Below, one piece after another: positions 40,816-53,500 of a stretch of DNA of 64,000 bases. Each line of letters starts with the position of its first letter. Position 1 is the stretch's first letter. Below the pieces are notes generated by a model. The model saw only the letters and a program-made list of their open reading frames with translations. It had not been told where the DNA came from and did no database searches. The DNA is from Seminavis robusta (Eukaryota > Bacillariophyta > Bacillariophyceae > Naviculales > Naviculaceae): positions 43,646-107,645 of the forward strand of contig CAICTM010000142.1 of the NCBI GenBank assembly GCA_903772945.1, in the 5' to 3' direction. A program made the translations under genes and the position numbers.

Positions 40816-41886
40816 ATGGTGGCAATTTCACAGAAATCGATGGTTCAACGACCACCAATGTGGAAAGTATGGCTGGTGGCCGCACGCCCCCACACGCTGA
40901 CAGCGGCGATTGCGCCTTGTATCGTCGGCAGTTGTGTCGCCTTCTCCGAGACCGGACATTTTCCCACTCAGATCACTTCGCTCTGGACGTTGTTTTGCAT
41001 CTTTGTGCAGCTGGGAACAAACCTCCACAATGACTATGCGGACTTTGTCAAGGGAGCAGATACCGATGCTCGAGTGGGTCAGGCCCGGGCCACACAAAAG
41101 GGTTGGTTGACACCCCAACAAACAGCCATGGGAGCTACTGCCGTCTTAATGGGCAATTTGATCATTGGCTTGTACTTTCTCTGGGAACTGAAAAAACACG
41201 GCAAGAATAACAAGATTGATTGGCTCTTTCTCTGCATTGTCATCTCCTCCATTTTCAATGCATTTGCTTACACTGGTGGACCTTATCCCCTGGGATACAT
41301 TGGTTTGGGCGATTTCTCTATTGGATATTCTGGTCTGGGAGACATTTTTGTCTTTCTCTACTTTGGATGTGTGGCAACCATCGCCATCCCGTACCTGTAC
41401 CACAGGACTGTGGTCAACCCCAGTGAATCCGTTGCCGACGCCTTACATTACCTATTGCTAAACCCACAAAAACCGACCATGCCATTGGCCGCCACTGCCG
41501 TCGGCTTGATGGCAACCAACATCTTGGTAGTCAACAATCTGCGTGATCGTCATACCGATATCCACGCTGGAAAACGCACATTGGCTGTCCGTCTCGGTGG
41601 CACCTTTTGTCGGGTACAGTACACGCTCCAGGCACTGGCTTCCTATTTGCTGGTGCTATTGGATTACACCCTTCATGAACAACTGCAACAAGACCAGCAA
41701 CAACAACAACCGGAAATCAAATACATCCGGCTGCTGCCACTCTTGTCATTGCCTCTAGCACGCAAAGAGATTGAAGCCATTTGGAACACGGATGGGAAAG
41801 CTCTGAATTCTCATGTTGGCAAGACTGCCCTTCTCGAGCTGGTCTTTTGTATCCTCTTGGGTGTGGCTCTGGTCAAAGCAGCTTGA
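40816..41886 (+). CDS. menA: 1,4-dihydroxy-2-naphthoate prenyltransferase (MenA-like, UbiA family)
   Basis: Single-exon polytopic membrane protein of 356 residues (bacterial MenA about 300). The start (WKVWLVAARPHTLTAAIAPCIVGS) and the first Asp-rich site NDYADFVKGADTDARVG are diagnostic of MenA. A second Asp-rich loop, NNLRDRHTDIHAGKRTL, lies near residue 240. About eight to nine membrane helices are visible. Both motifs bind Mg and the prenyl diphosphate. The enzyme joins a phytyl or polyprenyl chain to dihydroxynaphthoate, the step that makes phylloquinone (for photosystem I) or menaquinone. Unlike the plastid proteins nearby, no signal peptide or A-F junction is visible before the first helix, so location is uncertain. 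Confidence 0.9.
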   Translation: MVAISQKSMVQRPPMWKVWLVAARPHTLTAAIAPCIVGSCVAFSETGHFPTQITSLWTLFCIFVQLGTNLHNDYADFVKGADTDARVGQARATQKGWLTPQQTAMGATAVLMGNLIIGLYFLWELKKHGKNNKIDWLFLCIVISSIFNAFAYTGGPYPLGYIGLGDFSIGYSGLGDIFVFLYFGCVATIAIPYLYHRTVVNPSESVADALHYLLLNPQKPTMPLAATAVGLMATNILVVNNLRDRHTDIHAGKRTLAVRLGGTFCRVQYTLQALASYLLVLLDYTLHEQLQQDQQQQQPEIKYIRLLPLLSLPLARKEIEAIWNTDGKALNSHVGKTALLELVFCILLGVALVKAA

Positions 41887-42234
41887 TTGATGTGCATCCA
41901 AAGGAATGATGAATCGAATCATTCTAACCCTAGCTAGCTAGAAGAAACCGAAAGAACGATACTGGTACATGTAGAGCTACAGCCAGCCATTGCCGGTACC
42001 TACCAGCTGTTGTACAACAGATAGATGAAAGAATAAAAACAGGGTGGCAAACGCCACTTCCAAAGAGGTTCTACAGCGTAGCTTCCAACGAAGACTTGGA
42101 ACATCAGCACAGTGGTAGTCTTGTGTAGGATTTTTTTTAATCTTCTAGTAAGAAAGAATTGTTGTAGATTGCTCGTTGGTAGTATGCTTTGCTGCGACAC
42201 TCGGTAGATGTTTTGTGCTGTGCATTCCATTGCT
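41887..42234. other. Intergenic between convergent genes
   Basis: About 350 bp, no gene seen. A TAGCTAGCTAG run follows the MenA stop. Confidence 0.4.
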
Positions 42235-43676
42235 TTACTTCCACAATCGTTGCAAACTGACATTGGAATCCCCCTCTTTCTTCATTACCTTGGACACTGC
42301 CATTTCAAAGTCCTCTTGTGTGACGTGCACCCGTCGTTCTCGAAGCGCAAACATACCCGCTTCCGTACAGACGGCCTTACACTCGGCTCCACTGGCCGCA
42401 TTCATTTTTTCCGCAATGGACGTGAGATCGATATTTCGGAGCAAGTTCATCTTGCGCGAGTGAATCTTCATAATGGCTTTTCGGTTCTCGATATTTGGAT
42501 TGGGGAATTCAATCTTTCGGTCGATTCGTCCGGGTCGTAGCAACGCCGAATCCAAGATATCAATACGATTGGTGGCCATAATGACCTTGATGTTTTGTGC
42601 GGGTTCAAAGCCATCGAGTTGATTGAGCAATTCCAACATGGTACGTTGGACTTCCGAGTCGCCACCGCCGCCTCCGCCTTCACCTCCGCCCCGAGAAGAC
42701 CCAATGGAATCAATTTCATCCATGAAAATGATACTGGGAGCGGCTTCACGCGCCATGACAAACAACTCACGGACCATGCGACTACCCTCTCCAATGTACT
42801 TTTGTACCAATTCGGCTCCACTGACACGAATAAAGGTACAATCGGTGTGATGGGCCACGGCACGGGCCAGTAGTGTTTTGCCCGTTCCTGGGGGTCCATA
42901 GAGCTGCAACAAATCATCAGGAACACAATAAAAAGAGAAATCGTGAGAGACTAAAAAATCTTGCCAATTGATTGAATGCCAATTGCTTGCATGTCAGTAA
43001 TGAATCAATTGAATAGCTTACCAGGACTCCCTTGGGCTGAGCCACTCCCAACGACTCGAACAGCTCTGGATGTTTGATGGGCAATTCAATGACTTCCTTG
43101 ATTTCCATGACCTGTTTCTCTAGTCCTCCAATCATGTCATAGGTGGAGTCTGGCACAGCTTCTACCTTCATGAGACTGACCAATGGATCCACCTTGGTGG
43201 GGAGAATCTTGTGCAGTGTGTACGAGTCATTGCGGAGGGCAACTCGGGTGTTGGGCTGCATCTCGTTGATATCGATATTGTCCAGATCCACCACGTACTT
43301 TCCCTCGGGATGGACTTTGACCAGCACCTTGTTCTGCCCCATGGCTTTGACGACTTCACCCACGTAGCTGCCGGGCTCTTGCAAATGGTACAATTCCTCG
43401 CGCAGCATTCGGACTTTGGCGTTCAGTTCATTTCGTCGAGCTTTCAAACGCTGCAGATCCGATTCGCGTTCTTGGACCGTCTGATCAAAAAGACGTAGTA
43501 ATTACAGGTCAGGTGAGTTGGTCACAGTCGACACTATCAATTCACTCATTCAACAGAAGCAACGGCGTCCCGTCTCGACTCACCTCTCGAAGCTCGACAA
43601 TCTTGGACGAATAGTACTTGGCCAAGCCGCTGTTGCTGGAATCCACGTCCATGCCGGATGCTACTGCTACTGTCAT
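42235..43676 (-). CDS. RPT6: 26S proteasome AAA-ATPase subunit RPT6
   Basis: Three exons, 43676-43584, 43480-43022 and 42903-42235, with GT-AG introns of 103 and 118 bp. The total is 406 residues, the same as human PSMC5. An N-terminal coiled coil ([31 protein letters not shown]) is followed by an OB domain ([27 protein letters not shown]). The AAA domain has Walker A GPPGTGKT, Walker B IIFMDEID, and arginine-finger region [14 protein letters not shown]. The C-terminal [29 protein letters not shown] matches RPT6 rather than the other five RPT subunits. It acts in the proteasome base ring, unfolding substrates. Intron 2 falls just before the Walker A motif. Confidence 0.95.
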
Positions 43677-44417
43677 CGTGGCAAATAGAAAGAGTCAATA
43701 TAGATAGGCGAATGAACAGAAACGATCAATGGTCTGGCTGAAATGCCGCTGTCGATCTTCATTGTGGCCTCGCAATCGATCAGCCGACAAGGATCTCAAT
43801 CGAAGCCGACTGAAGCTTGTCGCCATAAGGTTACAATTTAAGGATATCGTAAGGCTACAACTTAGGGATAACATAATAGTAAGGTTAGCGTTTGAGAGTA
43901 AGGACAGACGCACGTCGACATCGAAGCGCTCACATTAAAACTGCCACCAACGCACCTTTGGGCTCGCCATCACCTTTGGAGCACCCAAAGAAGTGAGAAA
44001 AGGAGCCAGCAGTCTCCGTCATTCTCCATGTCTCGATACACAGGACGGTATAGCGGAGCGATTCAACGTCCCAGTGCCTAAGTACGAACTTCTTGCGTGG
44101 CGAATGGAGTTGACACTCGCTTAGGTACCCAGGTTTCCTTGCACTATTTGCCTTTACCGTAAGCATCGTGGTGGCGAGGTATCCTGCCAAATCTTACCGT
44201 GTGGAACTTATCCATCCAAGGATGGCATGGATGAGACCAACGGCGGGCAATCTTGACAAATAAATGTGTCTCATTCCAAAAAAGTGTTCGATTCTTCCTT
44301 CCAGTAAAAGGGTATCATCATTACATCGTCATTCTTCCGATTCTACGTCTCTTCCATATCTTAGCCACTATCTAGCTACCGGTAGCTAGATAGATAGCTA
44401 TACTTGTATCTTCCACA
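43677..44417. other. Divergent intergenic region
   Basis: About 740 bp between RPT6 and the M4 peptidase. Near 43830-43885 there is an imperfect tandem of a TAAGGTTA-type word (ataaggttacaattta, gtaaggctacaactta, agtaaggttagcg). No gene seen. Confidence 0.4.
44369..44392. promoter_or_regulatory. 24-bp perfect palindrome upstream of the M4 peptidase
   Basis: Twelve bases (TATCTAGCTACC) are followed directly by their exact reverse complement, centred on TACCGGTA, and end 25 bp before the ATG at 44418. It is the longest of the TACCGGTA palindromes in the window. Its position fits a core promoter or 5' UTR element; this is inferred only. Confidence 0.45.
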
Positions 44418-46452
44418 ATGAAGTTTTACAACATCCTGCTGCTGGCATCGGCAGTACATGCATCCATTGTCCCTCCGACCGAGGAAAGTGACGGCGCTCA
44501 ATGTGTGGGCCTCAATCTCGATGTGGGTCGGCTCGTGGATGTTACCAAGAACGACCTCAATACTGCCACTGGATCTCTAGGGGAAGGCCGATCCTACGGA
44601 GTCAACACCATTGTACCCGTCACGAAATTCGGGACCACTTCAGAATGCATCTTGCAGCGACATCGATTGCAGGAAACCAAAGAGAAAATACCAGTGTTTG
44701 GGGCCGATGTGCTGGTCACGGTGGAAGCATGTCGAGAATCCGATCAAACAGCCTACGGTGACGGAAGTTTCGATGATGTTCCGCTCTCCGGAATCCCCTT
44801 TTCCGCCATTTCCGGGCTCGAGGGCAAGTCATATGCATTTATTGACGTCGAATCGGGGTACAATCCCTCTTATTCGGTAGCACAGGCAAGGACTGCCTTG
44901 AGCGAATTCTTTGAAACTCCCGAGGATAAGATTGGAGATTTGGAAGTGGTGATCTTTCCTTCCTTTGAAGAAGGAGACAAGTTGTCGTACAAGGGAGAAG
45001 TGTGGGTGTCCAGTAGTACCGGTGCTGGAACCGATATTGAACTGTACGACGTATTTCTAAACGCACACACTTTGGAACCCCTGCAAGTCTGCAGCAAAAT
45101 CAATAGAAGGCGCTTTGAAAAGATTCGCAAGCTTCGAAAGAAGGCTGAACGAAAACAAGACAATCGCCTGCTGAGCAAGTGTGGTTCGTGTGCAGACCAA
45201 TCCTCAGTAACTTGGTCGAACGAGGAGGCCTCCTGTCCCATCAATTCCTTGTATTTGAACAATGAAGGTCGTACTACCACTTGTCTCAAAGGAACCAAGG
45301 ACGATGGGACCGAAGTTCTTGGCCCTGGAACTATTGCTGCTCTACATTACGCCGGAACCTATGATTGCAACAGTGAAGAGTCGGGTTGCAAGGCCCTTGC
45401 CATTCCCGATTGCGCTGATGCTAGTAGTGACGTACACTACGGAGTTACCGAAACCATGAAATTCCTGCAGGAGTATTTGGGAGTCATGGGCGGTTTGAGG
45501 GTTTCTGGGGCGAATCCTCGAACTACAGCAGCATTTACTCATTTCGGAGAAGACTATTGCAACGCTTTCTTTACCACTCAAACCAATGCTGTGTATTTCG
45601 GTGATTGCGATTGCAAGTTCTGGAACCCACTCGCAAGTATGGACGTGGCTGCTCACGAGCTCTCCCATGGTAAGTTTCTTCTGGACTCGTGCGGCTACTG
45701 TTCAGGGTCAGGCGCAAACCTAATGTTTTGTTTGATTTTCGACCTCTCAAAAAGGTATCACGGCTTACTCAAGCGGCCTGGTCTACCAGTATCAGTCTGG
45801 TGGCTTGAATGAGGGATTCTCTGATATCGTCGGAGCAACGATGGAGTTCTACATCAACGATGACAAGGACACGCCTGATTACGATCTCGGGGAGAACTTT
45901 CTCGACGAGGGCATGGATGGATTCGTTCTTCGTCACATGGAGAATCCCACAGCGGATGGAAAGTCTATTGACCACGTTTGCCAATACACGAACAAACTGA
46001 ACGTCCACTACACCAGCGGAGTACCCAACAAGGCTTTTGTAAACGCAGTGCGTTTTTGTGTGAGTCACAGCTGCAGCAATTCCGAGAGGGAATGTGTTTT
46101 GTTGCTGGGTCCCATATTTATGTACGCGAACATCCACATGATGCAAAGACTGGGCGGATACATGGATGCGGCGACGGCGACCTGCCATGCCGCACACGAA
46201 TACTACACTGTGAAGAGTCCACAAACAGCATGCACGCCGGATGATGCCCGTGACTTTGTCAAGGGAGGCTGGTGGGAAGTTGGATTGGCTCTGGATGATA
46301 ACTGTGTAGCAACGTCTCCTGAGTGTATCATTCCAGGGCCGCCTACAAACAGCAACAGCGGCCTTTTCCCGTGCCTACAGGTTCTTCAAATTGCGAGGAA
46401 AAGAGTCACGTCTGCTTGGTCATGGCTTACTGACTTGAGTCCTTTCAACTAG
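44418..46452 (+). CDS. Secreted M4 (thermolysin-like) metallopeptidase
   Basis: Two exons, 44418-45669 and 45755-46452, with an 85-bp GT-AG intron; 649 residues. Signal peptide at residues 1-16 (MKFYNILLLASAVHAS). Residues about 20-220 look like the FTP/PepSY-type propeptide (GVNTIVPVTKFG, AFIDVESGYNPSYS, ARTALSEFFETPE). The catalytic part has AAHELSHG (HExxH zinc site, split after its Gly by the intron), GLNEGFSDIVG (third zinc ligand Glu), and VHYTSGVPNKAF (the proton-donor His of thermolysin). A Cys-bearing insert follows. It is probably secreted or vacuolar and self-activating. The last 40 residues after GPPTNSNSG look atypical; a further intron there is possible. Confidence 0.88.
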
Positions 46453-46584
46453 TTGGTCATTCATTCGATATCAACCAAGACTGTCAAACTAACAAAGAAG
46501 TACAGAATACTTGCTAGGCATCATAGACATAACATCCAACTCGTGTATGCATCACCCGTGCGGTTTGTCACGAATACACTTTAG
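46453..46584. other. Short gap between convergent genes
   Basis: About 130 bp separating the M4 peptidase and CtpA stops; nothing else seen. Confidence 0.4.
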
Positions 46585-48215
46585 CTAGCTCGCCTGGGCA
46601 GCCGCAGCAGCAGCAGCAGCAGCAGCAGGCCCCTTGAAGTCGGGCACGGTGCACATTTCCGGACTTAATCTCTTGGCAACTTCTTTGAAATCAACTTTGG
46701 ATGTGTCGGCACTAATCCCTGGAATGGGCAGCGGTACTCCACCCTTGATATCTGGTGTGATACCAATCCCTTGGATTTCGTTTCCTCCTGGCGTTACGTA
46801 CCGTGCCACTGTCAAGACGAGACCCGCCCCATTTTTCAATCCATACACGGCTTGAATTAAGCCCTTGCCAAAGGATTTGTCGCCCATGATAGCTGCACGA
46901 CAGTTGTCATGAAGTGCTCCCGCAAAGACTTCCGAGGCGGACGCAGACGTCCCGTCGACCCATACCGCCACGGGATCCTGCGCATCAATGGCAAGGCGTG
47001 TCTTTGTCGTTTGAAAGGGGATTTCGGCCCCCGAGCTGTCGACCACATAGGTTGCGACTTTGTCCTGCATGAATAGAGAGGCAATCTCTACAGCACTTTG
47101 GAATGCCCCGCCAGTGTTCATTCTGAGGTCAATGACATAGGCATTGGCCCCTTCTGCTTCCAGTTTTGCCAATGCATCTTCTAGTTTGGTTTTGACCAAT
47201 GCATTGAATTCAAGAATGCGCACAAATCCTACTTTGGTTCCGTCACTTCTGGTTTCACTGATTTTGAAGCGAATTGGGTCTTTGACTTCCAAGAATTGTC
47301 GAGCCATGGTTTTATCTTCCTGTTTGCCATCTCGTAGAACGCTCATGGTGATTGTCTCTGCATTGGGGTTTTCTCCTATTTGATCAATAATGTCAAAGGC
47401 GGTACGTCCTTCGGTGGGTACCCCATTGATGGCGACGACACGATCTCCGACCTTTAGGCCTGCCAGATCCGAAGCCGATTTGGGAATGGGAGGAGATCCG
47501 ACAATGATTTGCTTATTTTGATTGGGCATGAGTGTGACGCCGACCCCAATGAGGTCAAACTTTTGAATGGCAGCGTATTGGTTGACATCCAAGATGCGCG
47601 AGTACTTGTCTCCCAGCAATGAGACCATTTCGGTCACATACTTCATAGTCTTGGCATCATCATCCATGACCTTGGCTACCTTGGGGGAGTACTTGTCGTA
47701 TATCTTGCTCCAGTCCTTTTTTCATAATATGTAAACGTACGTAAAGGTTGGCAATTCAAATCATTGTAATGAAGGGAAGTCTGGCAATCAGAGAACACCA
47801 ATTCATCCAGCAGAACACTGCACTGCTTTACGCTTACCTGTCCTCCAAAAGTCCTGTCTATAAAGTATTTGTCGATCAGTGTCCAGACTTCATTCAAGAC
47901 AGTTCCAGGTTCTTGTTGTTCGTCTGATTGCGCAACCTCCTCGGCGGCATAACAAGGAGCGGGTGTCCAGAATGAATGTACGGCATTGTTGTCGTGATTG
48001 GGTGACAGCATAAGGACCCCCGCTAGGGATACGGCAGCTACCCACTGACGTCCCAACTGCAGCCAATCTGGAACATTCTCATTGTTTATGGATGTTGTGG
48101 ATTGTGGTGATTGGCATTGGGGTATTTGAGGGTTGACCCAAGCTGATACCCCTGGTTGTAGAGCCAACAAGCTCACAATCTTCAGGGCCTCTACGAATCT
48201 TCTTGAATGCTTCAT
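46585..48215 (-). CDS. ctpA: Carboxyl-terminal processing peptidase (CtpA, S41A)
   Basis: Two exons, 48215-47838 and 47715-46585, joined by a 122-bp GT-AG intron; 502 residues. An N-terminal signal peptide-like segment ends GVSA-W, and a second hydrophobic stretch (WVAAVSLAGVLML) looks like a thylakoid-transfer signal, ending near CYAAE. Next come VWTLIDKYFIDRTF, a PDZ domain (LIGVGVTL, SASDLAGLKVGDRVVAINGVP), and the S41 core with IDLRMNTGG, the nucleophile region TSASASEVFAGAL, and the catalytic Lys in GDKSFGKGLIQ. CtpA removes the C-terminal extension of photosystem II protein D1 in the thylakoid lumen. A poly-Ala run closes the protein. It is divergent from LeuB. Confidence 0.92.
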
Positions 48216-48572
48216 CTTCCAGGCTGAAGGATGTCTATTACTAATGCTGCGTTATTTCCAATAGAGACAGAGGCAGCTTCGCAGCTTCGATAGTCTAATA
48301 GAAAACGAGTGACACGAGACAATCGGCAATCGGCTCGATCATGGACCGCATTGAAGTTTCTTGCTTCCACCTGGCTTTGGTACGGGACTGCGTGACAACC
48401 CGTGAATGAAACGTCACTCCATGACGAAAAAATGAACGGCCAACAAAAGTTGCCGACCTTGATGCTTTTGCGGTGGGGATGGAGAACGAACCCCGATCTA
48501 TTGCATGCTATGCTATTGTCCACAATAATTCTCCGTACCGGTAACAACAAGCCACCAGCCGTCGACCAGATC
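48216..48572. promoter_or_regulatory. Shared divergent promoter region, CtpA/LeuB
   Basis: Only 357 bp separate the start codons of two divergent plastid-targeted proteins. TACCGGTA lies at 48536-48543, 30 bp before the LeuB ATG. A bidirectional promoter is inferred from spacing alone. Confidence 0.4.
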
Positions 48573-49913
48573 ATGAAGTTCCTTCCTTTTTGCTTTTTGG
48601 CCCTTGGCGCCAATGCCTTTGTGTCACGATCTTCTTCTTATCATAGGCATCAATCTGCAGTCTCGGCCGTTTCCAAAAAGGACTCGTACTTGGTCACGTT
48701 GCTACCGGGAGATGGAATTGGCCCGGAAATCACCGAGGCGACCAAAAAAGTGCTGGCAGTCATCTGCGAAAAGTCGGGCTTTGAAATTGAACTCAAGGAA
48801 GCATTGATTGGAGGAGCCGCCATTGATGCCAAGAATGATCCTTTTCCCCAAGAATCCCTCGATCAGTGCCTCGCCAGCGATTCCGTCCTCTTGGCGTGCA
48901 TTGGAGGATACAAGTGGGATAAGAATCCACGGGAACTTCGTCCCGAAACGGGACTCTTGAAAATGAGAAAGGAAATGGGACTCTTTGCCAACCTACGACC
49001 GGCCAAGGTCCTCTCGCAGTTGATTGATGCATCTACTCTCAAACGAGAAGTTGTGGAAGGAGTCGATGTCATGGTGGTACGAGAACTCACGGGGGATGTC
49101 TACTTCGGAACTCCCAAGGGAATCGATGTCATTGATGGTGAGTTAGGAGTTAGGAGCATAGCGGTATATACCTATTTTTGGGTTGGATATCAATCTCATT
49201 TTGTTTTTGTGGAAATTGCTCATGTTCTGTCTTTTCAAAATCATCTTTCTACATAATGATGAAAAAAAGGCCAACGAGTTGGATACAACAATATGATTTA
49301 TTCGGAAAGTGAAATTGATCGAATTGCCCGAGTGGCAGGTGATGTGGCCAGCAAACGTAAGGGACAGCTGTGCAGTGTCGATAAAGCCAATGTTTTGGAC
49401 GTCAGTCAACTGTGGAGAGATGTTGTCACAGATGTCATCACCAAGGACTTTCCCGAAGTGGAATTGAGCCACATGTATGTCGACAATGCCGCCATGCAAT
49501 TGATCCGATGGCCCAAGCAATTCGACACGATCGTTTGTGGAAACATCTTTGGGGATATTCTCAGTGACGAGGCGTCCATGTTGGTCGGATCTTTGGGTAT
49601 GCTGCCATCGGCTTCCATTGGAGAATCCGGACCAGGTGTCTTTGAACCGTGTCACGGATCCGCTCCCGATATTGCTGGAGAAGATAAGGCCAACCCCTTG
49701 GCCATGATCCTCAGTGCTGCCATGATGCTCAAGTATGATCTCGATAGACCGGAAGAAGCAGCCATCATTGAACGAGCTGTGGAAGCCGTCTTGGATGAAA
49801 AGATCCGAACACCCGACATAAAGCAAGAAGGAGATGGATGCAAGCTTGTTGGGTGCACAGAAATGGGACAGGCAGTGGCCGATATTGTTGCCAAGGCGGA
49901 GATTACGGTTTAA
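48573..49913 (+). CDS. leuB: 3-isopropylmalate dehydrogenase
   Basis: Two exons, 48573-49137 and 49270-49913, with a 132-bp GT-AG intron; 402 residues. The leader [21 protein letters not shown] is a signal peptide with an A-F junction, hence plastid. Family marks: [94 protein letters not shown] (read across pieces), and [15 protein letters not shown] (NAD-binding). It oxidises and decarboxylates 3-isopropylmalate to 2-oxoisocaproate in leucine synthesis, which is plastidial in algae. The intron falls in IDVIDG-QRVGYN. Confidence 0.94.
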
Positions 49914-50540
49914 TAGATCTGATAGAACAACAGATCACGATTTATTTGATGGCCAATAAATGGCTTTGTGTGATGGATTGATGCACGCGCCTGCTACTAG
50001 GCTAAGACAATATATAGCCACTTGCTGCTTGTATCTAGCTAGGTCGTTGTTACTTTTGCTTCTTTCTACGAGCAATGCACTGCAGGCGCGGTACCATCCT
50101 TCTGTCGGAAGTTCAAATGGACACCCTGCCGGTACGGTCGTGTCTACCTCATCAGGAACGGCATACAAGATCCGGCTAGACTGTAACTAGTCTAATAGTA
50201 GTCGTCTTGGCAAAGACAGCAACAAGTCAAGCATGAAGAAAGCTGCCGTGGAAGCCAACGTCCAAGTCGTCCGTGTTAGCTTTTTGTCCCGCGCGCATTG
50301 AAAACAACTCCCACTCGTGTCGACTCACACACAACACACATGAATGAAGCAATCGAAACGAAATCGTGGAAGATCCGTACCGCAGCTTCCGCTATTAATA
50401 CTTTCTAGTTGCGACTACACCTCTACTGGACTGTCGACCATTTGAATTGTGCAGATTTGATATTTCCTCTTCAAAAGTCAAGCAGCAGAAGAACGTACCC
50501 TTGACGTTGGTGCAACAGGCATCGTTCCTTGGCTGATCCC
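49914..50540. other. Intergenic, same-direction genes
   Basis: About 625 bp, no supported gene. A possible polyadenylation word (CCAATAAATGG) sits near 49955. Confidence 0.4.
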
Positions 50541-53500
50541 ATGATGTCGCCATCGAGAGAGACGAATCGACGATGGCCCCTCATCCCGTTGGTGTTGGTG
50601 CTTTTGTTTCTTGCAGCAGTGCCAAGCAAAGCCGACAGTAGTGCTTCATACTTGAGACAGCCCAGACAACGAAAGCTGCAACTCACGACAACCGAGTACA
50701 ACGTGTTGCTCCATCTGTCTCTTGACTATGCCAACGATGCATTTGCAGCTGCCTTCGCAGATCGCAACAGTGATACTGTGAAATACTTTTGCAGTGCGGT
50801 GAATCTCCAGGTAGGATATCTTCTTTGTCGCGTTCTTGCTGAGTCTTCAGCCATCTATCTCACATGTATGCTTTGTGATCTTCCTAGGCGGGTGGCAATC
50901 AGGTCCAACAAATCGCAGAATTGAACGGACTGTCGATTGAAACACGGATACTGGGCCTGTTCAGCCAGCCAGACTACCAATGTACAATTGTCGACTCTGC
51001 GAGGACTCTAGACTCCGACATGGATTCCTCAGGCCAGCTCTACTCTTATGGTGTGACAGTTGAGCAGGTGGTCTATGTTACTGCAAATCGCACGCTACCT
51101 TTGGCAGGTGTGACTTCGATGGTGGAGAGTGGCTTCAACAGGGGATCAGGTGGTCGAGTCAGATTCCGTTCTCTCCTTCGAGATCACACCATGTTTGCAA
51201 CAGTTCAAAACGTTGAAGTAGTCGAAGGGCCTCTTACCAAACATCCGACGCCCATTCCCACGCCCAGACCAAGTCCCATGCCTACAGGCACTCCGTCGGT
51301 TGCCCCGACTGCAGATCCGTCGCAAACGCCTACACTGAGGCCAACAATCTTCAGAACGGACCCCCCCACTTCGCCACCAGTCGAAATAACACCGAGTCCA
51401 ACGACCTTGCCACCAACTGAACATCCATCCAATGACGAAATGCCCTCAGCGTTCACTCCAGCGCCCTTGCTTCATGGCACTGATAAGGACCCTGACAGCA
51501 ATGCATCCATGGATCCTGTGACCATAGCTGTCATTGTCGCGGGGACCCTCATGATTTTGATTGCCGCCTGTTGTTTGTTTTACCTGTGGTACATGTACAG
51601 AGCAACGGAGGAGGATGACAAACGCAAAGCCGACGGTGCGAGTTTGTCATGGCTCCGTAGAAACCTTAGTCCCCTAATGGATGACAATGATGACAGTGTA
51701 CCCAACGTTGGGACTGTGCCAAACATGGTTCAGCTGGACGATGACAACCGTTCGTTGGCCAATACTACACTCGGAGATCAGACAGCTGGCGGAGGGGCGA
51801 GGCGTCGGCAACAACAGCAGCAGCACCAAGAGTCATTGAACAAAAACAAGAAGGAAGGCAATCAGGATAGCGGGCCACAAGAGAACGGCCGAATCCTCAA
51901 CAGCTTCGACGACAACTCATTGTATACATCGCACCAGTCAGTGCCAGCCCCTCCGAGCCAGGATCCAGCGGATGAGACCGCGAAGGAAAGCATTGGCGGA
52001 TCCTTCTTTGAAGCATCGTCAAACTCGGTAATGCTTCCGCCGTCCATTATGCCTTGTAAGTTTGAGTGTGCTTGCAGCATTGGGATTAACAAGCAAAGGG
52101 AAACCTTGGGTGGATTGTTTGTCTAACCTTTGATATTGTCGCCCCTGCTCTGCTGCCAGACGAAGAAGATAGTATCGTGTTCCCCATTCAAGACTTTGAA
52201 AGTGACACAACCAGTTTGGAGAGTGGAGCTGTCCAGAGCTCAATTCTCTCGTCAAGCTTCGCATCTTCATCGTTGTCTCCAACCAACATCAACCGAGGTC
52301 CGGTTGATATAGATGCTGTTGAAAGCTCAAGCCAGGAGGAAGACTTGTTCGGAACCGATCCATTCACGGTTGTATCACCGAATGATGTTGTAGTGCCAAG
52401 GAAGAAGAAGAAACTGGTTGTGATTGAAAACTCAAAACTTGCAACGCAAGGAAAGAGTTCCAAGGACAGGAGAGAGACAGAGTCATCGCATTTCTCTCTC
52501 TTTGATAGCAGCGATAAGAACCTTCTCAACCACCTCAAGCTCGGGGCGGAGCAGCCGCCTAGTGGAGGCAATTCAAGTTTTCGCAGTGAAGCCGATGTCG
52601 AACCGTCAGTAGCATCCTCGACATCAAGTCTTACCAAGAAGGCCGAGAATCTGTTCATGTTTGGCTTCCGATCTCCACCGGAGGAGCACAAATCTGAGCT
52701 GTCTTCGTCGACGGCAACGCCGAACGAAGAGGAAAAGCGAGAGATTGAATGCGAGACACGCGACGACGAGAAGTCCGACGATATCTTTTTTGCTGATTTC
52801 GAAAGCGGCAATCGCGAGGAGGGGAAAGTGTCGTTTCCGATCGATCTCTTGGCCGATAATCAGCAACTTGAGAGGTCCGCATCGCCGGCCTCGTGGGCTT
52901 CCTGGAAGTTACCTGAAGAACCGAGACCAAAGCAGCCAGACGAGGAAGAATCCAAAATAGCACCCAGAGATGATCAGGAGAGCGGTGACAGCTCGGAAAC
53001 AAGGCCGGTCCGCAACCAATTCCTGGGAGCTTCGGCAACAGTAACAGCAGCTGGTTTCCGTCGTTTCATTCCAATCGAGGACGGTGAAACGAAGGAAGCG
53101 TCCCCAACTCCCAAGCAGAGCAACGCAGGACGGCTCCAGGAGAAGTTGGCATCACCGCGTGAAGATGATGCGATCCACCCTGCTTCGACGGAGCTCAGCT
53201 CTCCAGCAGCTGATGATGGAACAGGCATTCTGGGAGTCCAACCGCGAAAGGAGGCAGACGCCCTCGTAGAGATTCGTTCCGTGTCTTCCAGCTCAACCGG
53301 GATGTCCAACCCGTGGCTCTTCGAGACAGTAGAGAAAGCGCTGGGGCCTAGATCGGTGACGGCGGACATGGAGTCCCTGAGTGGACGTTCCCACAGGTCT
53401 GGAAAGTCTCACAGATCCAGAAGCTCTCATCACTCGCATCGTTCCCACAAATCGAATCGCTCCTACAATGTGCCATCTGGCAGCAAGTACAGGGGGAGAG

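Noticed and set aside
43930-44190. Minus frame of 86 residues upstream of RPT6
   Set aside because: No domain and no link to the RPT6 exons, whose phase and total length already match the family.
52188-52811. 207-residue minus frame opposite the membrane-PDZ gene
   Set aside because: Ser-rich shadow of the inner region of that protein.
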